DNA from: Thinopyrum elongatum | Lineage: Eukaryota > Streptophyta > Magnoliopsida > Poales > Poaceae | Reading direction: 5' to 3' | DNA length: 64,000 nucleotides | Assembly (NCBI GenBank): GCA_011799875.1 | Contig: CM022300.1 | Span: 112,295,201 to 112,359,200 of the forward strand | Shown here: in pieces, positions 32,940-45,063 of the stretch | How positions within the stretch are numbered: position 1 is the first letter of the stretch | Layout: each line of letters opens with the position of its first letter | Notes under the pieces: model-generated | Database searches by the model: none | What the model was told of the DNA's origin: nothing | What the model saw: only the letters and a program-made list of their open reading frames with translations | Made by a program: the position numbers and the translations under genes

Positions 32940-33654
32940 ATTTGGAGGCTGACTTGTGGGTCTACTAGGTTGACGTGTACGAAAGGCTTTTCCAACTTAG
33001 TCCACAAACGATTCTAGCAGCAGTTACCGTTGGATGTTAATCCAACGGCCGTGCTGCTTCTTCAATATCTGATCTTCTAGCTCCAACCGCCCAAACTAGC
33101 GCCGGTGGGATGGCCTGCTCCTGCCTCCCGTGGCCGGCTGTGCTGCCACACAGGCCGCACCGCCCCACCCTACTCCATCGCTGGCCAGGCCATTCCTCTA
33201 CTCACCCAAACCTCCTGTTATTTTCCGGTGACAGCAGCCGAACCAGTAAACCCTTGTACTCCCCACCGCATGGGCAACCACTGCCGAGTCTTCCCCGGCT
33301 CTGGGTCGTTCCCTTCCCAGGCCTCGCCGTCGTCCACCGCCCTGGTGCTATCGGCGTAGCGTGGTGAACGTGGTCAACGAATGACGTCCATCGGAAGAGG
33401 ACTGTACGTGGAGAGGCTGACAGCTGGGTCCACGGCCGTACGCAAGTAAGTGCCTCCTTATTACATGCAAAATAATGATTCCTCCACCTGACAGCGGGGA
33501 TCCACCAGAAGGGCCTCTGTATTTCACGAAAAAAATGTTCCTCCCGCTGACAGCTCGGACCCACCAGCTATATCTTTGCACGCAAGGAAGTGCCTCCTTA
33601 TTACGCACAAAAAAAAGAATACTCCCCCTGCTAGGTGGGACCCACCATATTTGC
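32940..33654. repeat. CACTA internal repeat, copy 2
   Basis: Starts GAGGCTGACTTGTGGGTCTA, contains GCCTGCTCCTGCCTCCCGTG, TCTTCCCCGGCTCTG and GAAGAGGACTGTACGTGGAG, and ends with several GACCCACCAG/AAGTGCCTCCTTATTA units. It is in direct tandem with copy 3, with a period of about 715 bp. Confidence 0.75.
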
Positions 33655-34435
33655 AGGCTGACATGTGGGCCTACTAAGTTGACGGGGATGCAAGATTTGT
33701 CAACTTAGTCAATATAAATGATTCTAGCTGTAGCGACCGTACGATGTCCATCCAACGCCCGTCATGCTTCTTCAACCTCTCGTCTTCTTGCTCCAGCTGC
33801 CCAAACCATCGCCGGCCGTGCCGCCTGCTCCTGCGTCCCGTGGCCGGCTATGCTGCCGCGTAGGCCTCACCGCCCCCCCCCCCTACTACCATCGCTGGCC
33901 TGGCCATCCCTGTACTCACGCAGACCTCATGTTATCCTCCAGCGATGGCAGCCTCACATTGCAGCCGAAGCAGTAAATCCTCGTACTCCCCTCTGCGTGG
34001 GAAACAACTGCCGAGTCTTCCCCGGCTCCTAGTCATTCCCTTCCTAGGCCTCGCCGTCGTCCCTGCCTTGGTGCCCTCGACGCGGCCTGGTCAACATGGT
34101 CAAGGAACGACTTCCATCGGAAGAGGACTGTACGTGGAGAGGCTGACAGTAGGGTCCATGGCCGCAGCAAGGAAGTGCCTCCTTATTATGTGCAAAATAA
34201 TGATTCCTCCACCTGTCAGCAGGGACCCACCAGAAGGGCCACCTTATTTTGCGAAAAAACTTTTTCCCCCTGATAGCTAGGACCCACCAGCTACATCTTC
34301 ACACGCAAGGAAGTGCGTCCATACTATGGGCAAAAAAATGATTCTTCCCCCTGACAGCTGGGACCCACCAGCTATATCTTCGCACGCAAGGAAGTGCGTC
34401 CTTATCCTCCCTGATAGCTAGGACCCACCTGGTCG
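33655..34435. repeat. CACTA internal repeat, copy 3
   Basis: Starts AGGCTGACATGTGGGCCTAC and repeats the order of copy 2. Its end is extended by extra units of the AAGGAAGTGC...GACCCACCAGC type (34300-34430). Confidence 0.75.
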
Positions 34436-34659
34436 AAGCGTACGTAGCATTGTCTGTCTGGTCGTGAACGTGTACGTACATACTGGTCGATCGGTCTCTC
34501 TGTAGCGATGAACTGTGGCCAAGTGAGGAGCGGCACGTGTCGTAGTAGAGGCGCGGACGTAGCATGTCACGGAGTCCCGTCTATATCGTGTACACATACG
34601 TATAGCCACGCTGCAAGAAAGTAAATACAGCTATGTACACACATACGGGCGGGGTCTCG
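34436..34659. other. Stretch between repeat arrays
   Basis: CGTAC-rich (GTACGTAGCA, GTGTACGTACATACTGG). No gene is seen. Confidence 0.4.
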
Positions 34660-35340
34660 AAAGCATACAGCGACGTCGTCCTGTTCATCGGCAGCCAACC
34701 GGCTGGGTCGCAACGGAGGAAACAACGTCGTGTTCATCGGGAGGCAACCGACTAGGTCAGAATACGTCATGTTCATCGGGAGCCAACCGGCTTGGACGCA
34801 ACAGCCGAAACAAGGTCTGGCACCGCAGAACAGAGGAAACGGCCTTCTGTTCGACCGCATACGGTCGAAACGGGGTACTGTTCATTGGGAAGGGTCTGGC
34901 GTACCGCAAAACGAAGGACACGGATTTCTGTTCGAGGGCCTACGGTCAAAACGGGGTCCTATTGATCGGAAGGGGTCTGACGTACCGCAAAACAGAGGAA
35001 ACGGACTTCTGTTGGAGCGCCTACGGTCGAAACGGGGTCCTATTCATCCATCGTCTACTGCCTCGCTCCAGCCTCCACGGGCTACTATTCATCCACCATC
35101 GACTTCCTCCAGCCTCCACCAGCTACTGTTCATCCAGCCTCCACCGGCTACTGTTCATAGAGCCTCCACGGGGTCCTGTTCATCCACCCCAAACCGGCTG
35201 GGGTGTGGCGGCCTCCTCGGGGTCCTGTTCATCCAGTGGCAACGGCCTACTACCACAGGGTCCTGTTCATCCAACCCCCACCGGGAACTGTTCATCCACA
35301 GCCAACCAACCGGCTCGACTAACCACGTCTTGACTCGTTC
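34660..35340. repeat. CACTA subterminal repeats, GTTCATC type
   Basis: Words such as CTGTTCATC, CCAACCGGCT, ACGGTCGAAACGGGGTCCT and CAGCCTCCACCGG recur many times at short, irregular spacing. Subterminal repeats of CACTA elements are usually transposase-binding sites. The long open frames across this block are produced by the repeats. Confidence 0.75.
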
Positions 35341-35404
35341 TACATACCGCGCGCACGATAGCAACGGTCACTGTTCATCGAGAGGCAACACAACATCAGC
35401 TAGC

Positions 35405-35600
35405 TGCATCTCGCACGGGGGCTCGATCGGCTTCAGTAAGCAGCAGCAGTGATCGATCGCTCGGGTTCAGTTAGCAGTAGCAGCGAAGGAATCGCTCGGG
35501 TTCAGTCAGCAGCGAATGAATTGCTCGGGTTCAGTTAACAGCCAAGGGATCGATCGCTTGGGTTCACTAACATGCGATCGCTCGGGTTCAGTTAGCCAAC
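35405..35600. repeat. CACTA subterminal repeats, GCTCGGGTTCAGTTAG type
   Basis: The unit (GATCGATC)GCTCGGGTTCAGTTAGCA occurs about six times, 30-45 bp apart. It ends about 350 bp from the element terminus, where transposase-binding repeats are expected. Confidence 0.8.
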
Positions 35601-35925
35601 GCCTCGCACACATGCGCGTACATGAGAGAAACGCGTAAACCTCCGTGCATCGCTCGGCCCCGACCACCCACCGTAACTGGGAACTCCCCGATATTTTCCT
35701 CGCCCTCGCTTCTACCATGATTTTTTCTGCCATGGACGGCCCAAAGAATGTCATGCAGGTGCGTCTCCGGCCCGCCCAGGACGAAAAGCCCATTTTCTGT
35801 CATGATTTTTTGTCATAGAAGTAGGAGCCCACCACATCTATGATGATACGTGTTTTTGTCACAATTATCGTCATAGAAGTGTCATAAGCATGACAGAATT
35901 TTTTTTTGTTCAGGCCAAAATGTCA

Positions 35926-35949
35926 CAGATGTGTCTTTTTTTTGTAGTG
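35926..35949 (-). repeat. CACTA right terminus
   Basis: The complement reads CACTACAAAAAAAAAGACAC, the inverted terminal sequence of CACTA elements. The preceding 190 bp (TGACATTTTGG, TGTCATGCTTATGACACTTC, CATCATAGATGTGGTGGGC) match the terminal region I recall for a large Triticeae CACTA family. Confidence 0.85.
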
Positions 35950-36222
35950 CTAGCCGAGCTCTGACCATTCTCCCTTGGTCCCCTGCCTTTCAACTTTTTA
36001 TACTTCCCTGGTTGTGTGTCATTCCCAGGCTGGCTCTTGTTGCTATTCTGTACAGATGCTAGCTGCCATGGATAGCCCCTTTGTGTACTGTTCATGTGGA
36101 TGTGCATGGGGTTTCCCTGCATGGCCTTGGGATCACCGCCTGAAACATTATTTCCCTGGTAGCAGGGAGGGCTCGTCTGCATGGCCTTGGGACTTGAGCA
36201 GCCTACTTCTCCTCCGCCCCCT
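35950..36222. other. Short unassigned stretch
   Basis: Lies between the CACTA end and the next LTR. CTGCATGGCCTTGGGA occurs twice (36117 and 36178). No gene is supported. Confidence 0.4.
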
Positions 36223-37679
36223 TCTACTTGTGAGCTGCGTTGGGTTTTTCCCTAAAGAGGAAGGGAGAAGCAATATAGTAGCGGATAGTATTTACCTCAC
36301 TAGAGAACGAAGGTTATCGAACCAATAGAGATCCACACCGACAAAGGTTGACAATACCTACACACACAAACAAAATACTTGCTTCCAACGCGAGCAAGAG
36401 GGTTATCAATTCCTTTGTACTCGTTAATTGCAAGGATTAATTCTGATAGTGATAGATATATAAATTGCAAAAGGAAATAAATTGCAGCAAGCTTTTTAGG
36501 GTTTTAGTAAATATGGTGAATGGACCCAGGGGCCATAGTTTTCACTAGAGGCATCTCTCTAAAGAACATAGCATACGGTGGGTAGACAAATTACTGTTGG
36601 GCAATTGATAGAAAAGTGCATAGTTATGATGTTATTCATGGCATGATTAGTACATAGGCCATATGTCCGTGACAAGTAGTCCGTTAAACTTACTACATCT
36701 ACTGCTATTACTCCACTTCAAGAGCGCTTCTATGCTTGCCTCTCTAGGTATTAAATTCATGACAAACTAAGTAAGGCATGAAGTATGATGACATAATGTA
36801 GACAAAATAAGACCAATCAATATGACCGAACCCCTTCGTTTTTTCCTTAGTAGCAACAATACAAATACATGCCTCGCTGCCCCTTCTCAGGTGAAGACAC
36901 CGCAAGATTGAACCTACTACTATGCACCACTTCCACTGAAAATCTAATCATCAACTTGACCAAAGAAAACTCATAGATCAGAAAGCATTACATAGCTATA
37001 ACAATCACAAATAATAAAGTTCATAATATAACTCAATTACTTTCAATGAACAATCTGATCATAAACCCACAATTCATCGAAACCCAACAAACACACCACA
37101 AAAGAATATTACATCGGATAGAACTCCGAGGAGAACTTTGTATTGAAGACCAACAACAGAGAGAGAGAGATAAAAACATCTAGCTCATCACTATGGACCC
37201 ATAGGTTTGTGGGGAACTACTCACACATCATCGGGGGTGCAGCAAGGTTGATGTAGAAGCCCTCCGTGATCAATTCCCCCTCCGGCAGAGTACCTGCGGA
37301 GGCCTCCAGATGGGATCATGGAACAACAGAGGCTTGCGACGGTGGACTAATGGTTTCGGGTCTCGCTCTGGTGGTTTCTAGATTTTAGGGAACCCGTGTG
37401 AGCTTGTGGCCCACTCATATATCTTCTGGCCTCCTCCCGGAGCTTCTAGAGTCCCTTCTGGTCCAGAAAAAATCACCGTAAAGTTTCATCGCGTTTGGAC
37501 TTTGTTTGGGATGGTTTTTTCTGCGAAATAATAAAATTGGCAAAACAGAAACTAGCACTGGGCACTAGGTTAATAGGTTAGTTACCAAAAATGATGTAAA
37601 ATTGCATATAAAGCATACAAGATTGATAATATAATAGCATGAAACAATAAAAAAATAGAGATACGTTGGAGACGTGTTA
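36223..37679 (-). repeat. 3' LTR of minus gypsy remnant
   Basis: In minus orientation it begins TAACACGTCTCCAACGTATC at 37679 (the canonical TG is mutated to TA) directly after an AAGCTTGGGGATGC polypurine tract. It ends near CCCAACGCAGCTCACAAGTAG at about 36223, an approximate end. It belongs to the TGATACGTCTCC group of Triticeae gypsy LTRs. No second LTR of this copy is present. Confidence 0.7.
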
Positions 37680-38982
37680 GCATCCCCAAGCTTAATTCCT
37701 GCTCATCCTCGAGTAGGTGAATGATAAAAATAGAATTTTTTATGTTGAATTCCACCTAGCATGTTTATCATGTAATCTTCTCACAGTATGAATATTAGCA
37801 TATGAATGATTCAGGGCAATAGTCTATCATTTCAAATAAAGACATCAATACTCAGACATACTAGCAAACAATCATGCCCTTTCAATATAAAGAATGCTAA
37901 AGAATGCTATCCCTACAAAATCGTATAGCTTAGCATGCTTAGTCTTCCTAACACAAATTATTAATCATGAACTACCCCGATGAAAAGCCGAGTAATCAAA
38001 TCATACTTTTTCTTGCTTCAGCTTTATCAACTTTCATGCAATACTTGAGCGTGAGTCAAGGACTTGGCACTTTGGATGGCAAAGAGAATGATGACGGGGG
38101 TTCATAAGGGAAGAAAAAAATAGAGAAAGTCTCACACCAACATGGTTGATCGTTAGGCAATGGATAGGCCTTACAATCGATGTCAGTGTGAGGAGTAGGG
38201 ATTGTCGTGCAATGGATGCACTAGATCTATAAGTGCATGAAAGATCACTACGGAAACTAAGTGGGTGTGCATAAAACTTGCTTGCTCATGAAGACCTCGG
38301 GCATTTGAGGAAGCCCGTCATCGGAATATACAAGCCAAGTTCTATAATGTAAAAATTCCCACTAGTATATGAAAGTGATAAATCATGGTGACTCTCTATA
38401 TGAAGAACGTGGTGCTACTTTGAAGCACAAGTGTGGTAAAAGGATAGTAGCATTTCCCCTTCTCATTTTTTCTCTCATTTTTTCTTTTCTTTTCTCTTTT
38501 TCTTTTTTCTCTCTTTTTCTTTTTTAGAACAATATCATGAACCTCATCCCCACTTTTTTTAGGACTGATCAGTCTCCATTGTTATTTACATCACTAGGAC
38601 AATGCTCTAATAACGATGATCATCACACTTTTATTTACTTACAACTCAATAAAACTGAAAAAGAATATAACTCTATATGAATGCCTCTGGCAGTGTACTA
38701 GGATGTGCAATGATCTAGCGTAACATGTATACCAATGATGAACGGTGGCTTTGCCAAAAATATCATGTCAGCTTTATGATCATGCAAAGCAATATGATCA
38801 TGAACACACAAGTTATGTGACGAGTAATGGTGGAAGTTGCACGGCAATATATCTCGGAATGACTACGGAAATGCCATGATAGGTACGTATGATGGCTGTT
38901 TTGAGGAAGGATATCTGAGGCTTATGTGTGATAGAGCGTGTCATATCACGAGATTTGGATACACCGGCGAAGTTTGCACCAA
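37680..38982 (-). mobile_element. Internal 3' region of minus gypsy remnant
   Basis: Non-coding 3' internal sequence in minus orientation, ending in the polypurine tract at 37680-37694. A pyrimidine-rich tract (TTTTTCTCTC type) lies at 38459-38527. The same family segment appears in opposite orientation at 51411-52290. It breaks at 38982 by insertion of a solo LTR and resumes at 49159. Confidence 0.75.
38978..38982. other. Target-site duplication ACCAA (left)
   Basis: ACCAA precedes the LTR start TGATAC at 38983 and recurs at 49159-49163 after the LTR end. Confidence 0.9.
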
Positions 38983-38983
38983 T

Positions 38984-38988
38984 GATAC
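38984..38988. other. Target-site duplication GATAC (left)
   Basis: GATAC lies directly before the copia LTR at 38989. The partner is at 47684-47688. Confidence 0.95.
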
Positions 38989-40708
38989 TGAAGGAAATAT
39001 GCCCTAGAGGCAATAATAAAGTTGTTATTTTATATTTCCTTATTCATGATAAAGGTTTATTATTCATGCTAGAATTGTATTGATCGGAAACTTAAATACA
39101 TGTGTGGATACATAAACAAATACCGTATCCCTAGTAAGCCTCTACTAGACTAGCTCGTTGATCAAAGATGATTAAGGTTTTCTAACCATAGACATGTGTT
39201 GTCACTTGATAATGAGATCACATCATTAGGAGAATGATGTGATGGACAAGACCCATCCGTTAGCTTAGCATATGATCATTCAGTTTATTGCTATTGCTTT
39301 CTTAATGTCAAATACATATTTCTTCGACTATGAGATCATGCAACTCCCGGATACCGAAGGAATACCTTGTGTGCTATCAAACGTCACAACATAACTGGGT
39401 GATCATAAAGATGCTCTACAGGTATCTCCGAAGGTATGTGTTGAGTTGGCATGGATCGAGATTAGGATTTGTCACTCCGTGTATCGGAGAGGTATCTCTG
39501 GTCCCTCTCAGTAATACACATCGCAAGAAGCTTGCAAGAAAAATGACTAAAGAGTTAGTTAAGAGATGATGTATTATGGAACGAGTAAAGAGACTTGCCG
39601 GTAACGAGATTGAACTAGGTATGAAGATACGGACGATTGAATCTCGGGCAAGTAACATACCGACAGACAAAGGGAATTACGTATGTTGTCATAATGGTTC
39701 GACCGATAAAGATCTTCGTAGAATATGTAGGAACCAATATGGGCATCCAGGTTCCGGTATTGGTTATTGACCGGAGCGGTGTCTCGGTCATGTCTACATA
39801 GTTCTCGAACCCGTAGGGTCCGCACACTTAACATTCGTTGATGATATAGTGTTATATGAGTTATATGATTTGGTGACCGAATGTTGTTTGGAGTCCCGGA
39901 TGAGATCACGGAGATGAAGAGGAGCTCCGGAATGGTCTAGAGGTAAAGATTGATATATAGGATGATACTATTTGGACACCGGAAGAGTTTCGGGAGGTAC
40001 CGGGTAGTCATCGGATCACCGGAAGGGGTTCCGGGAACCCCCGGGAGGTTAATCGGCCACAAGGGGCTGGCGCGCCCCTCCTAAGGCCGCAACCCTTGGG
40101 GAGAGAAGGAAAGGGGGGAGTCAGCCTCCCCCTTCCTTCCCTCTCCTCCCCTTTCCTCCCCCCTTGTGCAAACAAGGTAAGGGGGCGCCACAGGGCAGGA
40201 GCCCAAGGGGGCCGGCAGCCACCCTTGGGGCGCCTCCTGGCTGCCTCCCCTCCCCCCACTATATATATATATATATGAGGGAGGGGGCGCCACACAAGGA
40301 CCACGCCAATCTCTTAGCCGTGTGCGGCGCCCCTCTCCACAGTTTCGTCCCTCGGTCATATTTTTTGTAGTGCTTAGGCGAAGCCCTGCGGAGATAGCAT
40401 CACCACCACCGTCACCACACCATCATGCTACCAGAACTCATCCACTACTTCGCCTGTCTTGCTGGATCAAGAAGGCGAGGACGTCACCGAGCTGAACGTG
40501 TGCTGAACGCAGAGGTGCCGTACGTTTGGTACTTGATCGGTTGGATCGCGAAGAAGCTCAACTACATCAACCACATTAATAAACGCTTCCGCTTACGGTC
40601 TACGAGGGTACGTAAACACACTCTCCCCTCTCATTGCTATGCATCTCCATGGATAGATCTTGCGTGTGCGTAGAATTTTTTTTGTTTTCCATGCTACATT
40701 TCCCAACA
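38989..40708 (+). repeat. 5' LTR of Angela-type copia
   Basis: Starts TGAAGGAAATATGCCCTAGA and ends TTTCCCAACA. A TATA box lies in an expanded (TA) run at 40259-40276, followed at a normal distance by GAGGGAGGGGGCGCC. Promoter of the element. Confidence 0.95.
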
Positions 40709-40725
40709 GTGGCATCCGAGCCAGG
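40709..40725 (+). other. Primer-binding site of copia
   Basis: GTGGCATCCGAGCCAGG directly follows the LTR. It is the GTGGTATCAGAGCC site for initiator tRNA-Met with two substitutions. Confidence 0.8.
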
Positions 40726-41927
40726 TCTATGCGTAGATGATATGCACGAATAGAACACAAAGAGTTGTGGGCGGTGATGGTCATACTGCTTACCACCAAT
40801 GTCTTATTTTGATTCGGCGGTATTATAAGATGAAGCGGCCCGGACCAATCTTACATGTCCACGCACATGAGACCGGTTCCACCGACAGACATGCAACTTG
40901 TTTTGTATAAAGGTGGTTGGCGGGTATCTGTTTCTCCTACTTTAGTTGAATCAAATTTGACTATGGCCGGTCCTTGAAGAAGGTTAAAACAACAAACTTG
41001 ATAAATCACCGTTGTGGTTTTTGCCGTAGGTAAGAACGGTTCTTGCTAGAACCCCGTAGCAGCCATGTAAACTTGCAACAACAAAGTAGAGGATGTCTAC
41101 TTGTTTTTGCAGGGCATGTTGTGATGTGATATGGTCAAGACGTGATGTGATATACGTTGTTGTATGAGATGATCATGTTTTGTAATATCGACAACCGGCA
41201 GGAGCCTTAGGGTTGTCTCTTAATTATTGTATGAAATGCAAGCGCCATGTAATTGCTTTACTTTATCGCTATGCGTTAGCAATAGTTGGCGAGACGACCC
41301 CGGCGCAACGATGGAGATCAAGGTGTCGAGCCGGTGACATTGGAGATCATGATGATGCTTTGGAGATGGAGATCAAAAGAACAAGATGATGATGGCCATA
41401 TCATGTCACATATTTTGATTGCATGTGATGTTTATCCTTTATGCATCTTATTTTGCTTAGAACGGTGGTAGCATTATAAGATGATCCCTTCACTAAATTT
41501 CAAGATAAAAGGGTTCTCCCCGAGTATGCACCGTTGCTAAAGTTCGTCGTTTCAAAGCATCTCGTGATGATCGGGTGTGATAGACTCTACGTTCACATAC
41601 AACGGGTGTAAGATAGTTTTGCACATGCAGAATACTTGGGTTAAACTTGACAAGCCTAGCATGTACAGACATGGTTTCGGAACACTGGAGACCGAAAGGT
41701 CGAACATGAGTCATATAGTAGATATGATCAACATAGAGATGTTCACCATTGATGACTACCCCATCTCACATGATGATCGGACATGGGTTAGTTGATTTGG
41801 ATCATGTATCACTTAGATAACTTGAGTGATGTTAATTTAAGTGGGAGTTCATTAGTAATTTGAATAATTGAACTTAATTTATCATGAACTTAGTCTTAAT
41901 AGTTTTGCATATCTATGTTGTAGATCA
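40726..41927 (+). other. Leader of the copia element
   Basis: An untranslated region of 1.2 kb, as usual for Angela/BARE elements. No supported ORF. Confidence 0.7.
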
Positions 41928-42662
41928 ATGGCCCGTGCTACCGTTCCCCTGAATGTTAATGCGTTCCTAGAGAAAGCTAAGTTGAAAGATGATGGTAGCA
42001 ACTACACGGACTGGGTCCGTAACTTGAGGATTATCCTCATTGCTACACAGAAGAATTATGTGCTTGATGCACCGCTAGGTGACAGACCTGCTGCAGGAGC
42101 TACTGCAGATGTTATGAACGTCTGGCAGACTCGATCTGATGACTACTCTATAGTTCAGTGTGCCATGCTTTATGGCTTAGAACCAGGACTTCAAAGACGT
42201 TTTGAACGTCATGGAGCATATGAGATGTTCCAAGAGCTGAAGTTGATATTTCGAGCTAATGCCCGGGTTGAGAGATATGAAGTCTCCAACAAGTTTTATA
42301 GCTGCAAGATGGAGGAGAATAGTTCTGTCAGTGAACACATACTCAAAATGTCTGGGTATCGTAACCACTTGACTCAGCTGGGAATTGATCTTCCAGTTGA
42401 GAGTGTTATTGACAGAGTTCTTCAATCATTGCCACCAAGCTACAAAGGCTTCATGATGAACTATAATATGCAAAGGATGGAGAAAACAATTCCCGAGCTC
42501 TTCGCGATGCTGAAATCAGCGGAGGTAGAAATCAAGAATGAGCATCAAGTGTTGATGGTTATAACAAGACCACTAGTTTCAAGAAAAGGGCAAAGGAAAG
42601 AAAGGGAACTTCAAGAAGAATGGCAAACAAGTTGCCGCTCCCGTGAAGAAGCCCAAAGCTAG
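41928..42662 (+). pseudogene. Copia gag, frameshifted at its end
   Basis: Starts MARATVPLNVNAFLEKAKLK, with GSNYTDWVRNLRIIL and a gag core (SKFYSCKMEENSSVSEHILK-like region) typical of the UBN2/retrotrans-gag family. The frame shifts near 42600. The zinc knuckle CFYCKGSGHWKRNC then appears in the next frame at about 42690-42730. Gag forms the cytoplasmic virus-like particle. Confidence 0.88.
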
Positions 42663-43398
42663 ACCTAAGCCTGAAACTGAGTGCTTCTACTGCAAAGGAA
42701 GTGGTCACTGGAAGCGGAACTGCCCCAAGTATTTGGCGGATAAGAAGGATGGCAAAGTGAACAAAGGTATATTTGATATACATGTTATTGATGTGTTCCT
42801 TACTAATGCTCATAGTAGCGCATGGGTATTTGATACTAGTTTAGTTGCTCATATTTGTAACTCGAAACAGTTGCTGCAGAATAAACGAAGATTGGCTAAG
42901 GATGAGGTGACGATGCGCGTCGGGAATGGTTCCAAGGTCGATGTGATCTCCGTCGGCACGCTACCTCCACATCTACCTTCGGGATTAGTTTTAGACCTCA
43001 ATAATTGTTATTTGGTGCCAGTGTTGAGCATGAACATTATATCTGGATCTTGTTTATTGCGAGACGGTTATTCATTTAAGTTAGAGAATAATGGTTGTTC
43101 TATTTATATGAATAATATCTTTTATGGTCATGCACCCTTGATGAATGGTCTGTTCTTGTTGCATCTTGATCGTAGTGATACACATATTCATAATATTGAT
43201 GCCAAAAGATACAAAGTTGATAATGATAGTGCAACGTATTTGTGGCACTGCCGTTTAGGTCATATTGGTGTAAAGCGCATGAAGAAACTCCATGCGGATG
43301 GACTTTTGGAATCACTTGATTATGAATCATTTGATACTTGCGAACCATGCCTCATGGGCAAGATGACTAAAACTCCGTTCTCCGGAACAATGGAGTGA
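42643..43398 (+). pseudogene. Copia zinc knuckle, protease and pre-integrase
   Basis: Zinc knuckle (CX2CX4HX4C), then a retropepsin with FDTSLVAHI, where the usual DTGS is changed to DTSL, which probably ruins the active site. The GAG-pre-integrase zinc-binding domain (WHCRLGHIGVKRMKKL, CEPCLMGK) follows. The frame ends at a TGA at 43396, and the same frame continues after it. Confidence 0.88.
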
Positions 43399-44667
43399 GC
43401 TAATGACTTAATGAAAATAATACATACCGATGTATGCGGTCCGATGAGTATTGAAGCACGCTGTGGGTATCGTTATTTTCTAACCTTTACAAATGATTTA
43501 AGTAGATATGGGTATATCTACTTGATGAAACACAAGTCTGAAACATTTGAAAAGTTCAAAGAATTTCAGAGTGAAGTAGAGAATCATCATAACAAGAAAA
43601 TAAAGTTTCTACGATCTGATCGTGGAGGTGAATATTTGAGTTATGAGTTTGGCCTTCATTTAAAACAATGTGGAATTGTTTCACAACTCACGCCACCTGG
43701 AACACCACAGCGAAATAGTGTGTCTGAACATCATAACCGTACTTTATTAGATATGGTGCGTTCTATGATGCCTCTTACCGATTTGCCTTTATCATTTTGG
43801 GGTTATGCATTAGAGACAGCCGCATTCACATTAAATAGGGCACCGTCTAAATCTGTTGAGACGACACCGTATGAACTATGGTTTGGGAAGAAACCTAAGT
43901 TGTCGTTTCTTAAAGTTTGGGGATGCGACAGTTATGTCAAAATGCTTCAGCCTGATAAGCTCGAACCCAAATCGGAGAAGTGCGTCTTCATAGGATACCC
44001 TAAAGAGACTATTGGGTACACCTTCTACCACAGATCCGAAGGCAAGATCTTTGTTGCTAAGAATGGGTCCTTTCTAGAGAAGGAGTTTCTCTCGAAAGAA
44101 GTGAGTGGGAGGAAAGTAGAACTTGATAAGGTAATTGTACCTTCTCTCAAATTGGAAAGTAGCACATCAGAGAAAACCATTCCCGTGATGCCTACACCAA
44201 CTAGAGAGGAAGCTAATGATGATGATCATGAAACTTCAGATCAAGTTACTACTAAACTTCGTAGGTCAACCAGAACACGTTCCGCACCAGAGTGGTACGG
44301 TAATCATGTCCTGGAAGTCATGTTATTAGACCAAGGCGAACCTACGAACTATGAAGAAGCTATGATGAGCCCAGATTCCAACAGATGGCTTGAGGCCATG
44401 AAATCTGAGATAGGATCCATGTATGAGAAAAAAGTGTGGACTTTGGTGGACTTGCCCGATGATCGGCAAGCCATAGAGAATAAATGGATCTTCAAGAAGA
44501 AGACTGACACTGATGGTAATGTTACTGTCTACAAAGCTCGACTTGTCGCAAAAGGTTTTCGACAAGTTCAAGGGGTTGACTACAATGAGACTTTCTCACC
44601 CGTAGCGATGCTTAAGTCTGTCCGAATCATGTTAGCAATTGCCGCATTTTATAATTATGAAATCTAG
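43399..44667 (+). pseudogene. Copia integrase and start of reverse transcriptase
   Basis: The integrase core has all three acids: Asp in HTDVCGPM, Asp in RSDRGGEYLS and Glu in NSVSEHHNRTLLDMV. The C-terminal half (KVWGCDSYVKMLQP, EKCVFIGYPKETIGYTFYH) is intact. Reverse transcriptase begins at EAMKSEIGSMYEKKVWTLVD and stops at a TAG at 44665-44667, where Trp (TGG) is usual before MDVKTAFLNG. Confidence 0.88.
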
Positions 44668-45063
44668 GAAATGGATGTCAAAACTGCATTCCTTAATGGA
44701 TTTCTTAAAGAAGAGTTGTATATGATGCAACCAAAAGGTTTTGTCGATCCTAAAGGTGATAACAAAGTGTGCAAGCTCCAGCGATCCATCTATGGACTGG
44801 TGCAAGCATCTCGGATTTGGAATATACGCTTTGATGAGGTAATCAAAGCATATGGTTTTATACAGACTTATAGTGAAGCCTGTATTTACAAGAAAGTGAG
44901 TGGGAGCTCTGTAGCGTTTCTGATATTATATGTGGATGACATATTATTGATTGGAAATGATATAGAATTTCTGGATAGCATAAAAGCATACTTGAATAAG
45001 AATTTTTCAATGAAAGACCTCGTTGAAGATGCTTATATATATACTGGGCATCAAGATCTATAG
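44668..45063 (+). pseudogene. Copia reverse transcriptase, catalytic part
   Basis: Same frame as the previous part. It has MDVKTAFLNGFLKEELYMMQ, KLQRSIYGLVQASRIWN and the catalytic LYVDDILLIGND. The frame is lost near 45040, within DAYIYTG (normally ASYILGIKIYRDRS). Confidence 0.88.

Larger units (their letters stand above)
16883..35949 (+). mobile_element. CACTA (En/Spm) DNA transposon, right part
   Basis: The element holds a TNP2-type transposase gene on the plus strand, an antisense GRF zinc-finger ORF, large internal repeats, subterminal repeats and the terminus TTTTTTGTAGTG at 35949, the complement of CACTACAAAAAA. A 10.3-kb gypsy element (20070-30374) is inserted. I could not find the left CACTAC terminus; the start given is the first transposase codon, and the true end may lie anywhere to the left, even outside the window. 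Bases 35950-35952 (cta) would be one target duplication. Confidence 0.75.

Noticed and set aside
34730..35452. 240-codon plus-strand frame
   Set aside because: It is produced by the CACTA subterminal repeats (periodic CTGTTCATC units), not a conserved protein.
40257..40276. Independent TA microsatellite
   Set aside because: It lies at the TATA-box position of the copia LTR, with a shorter counterpart in the 3' LTR; it is a promoter element with slippage.
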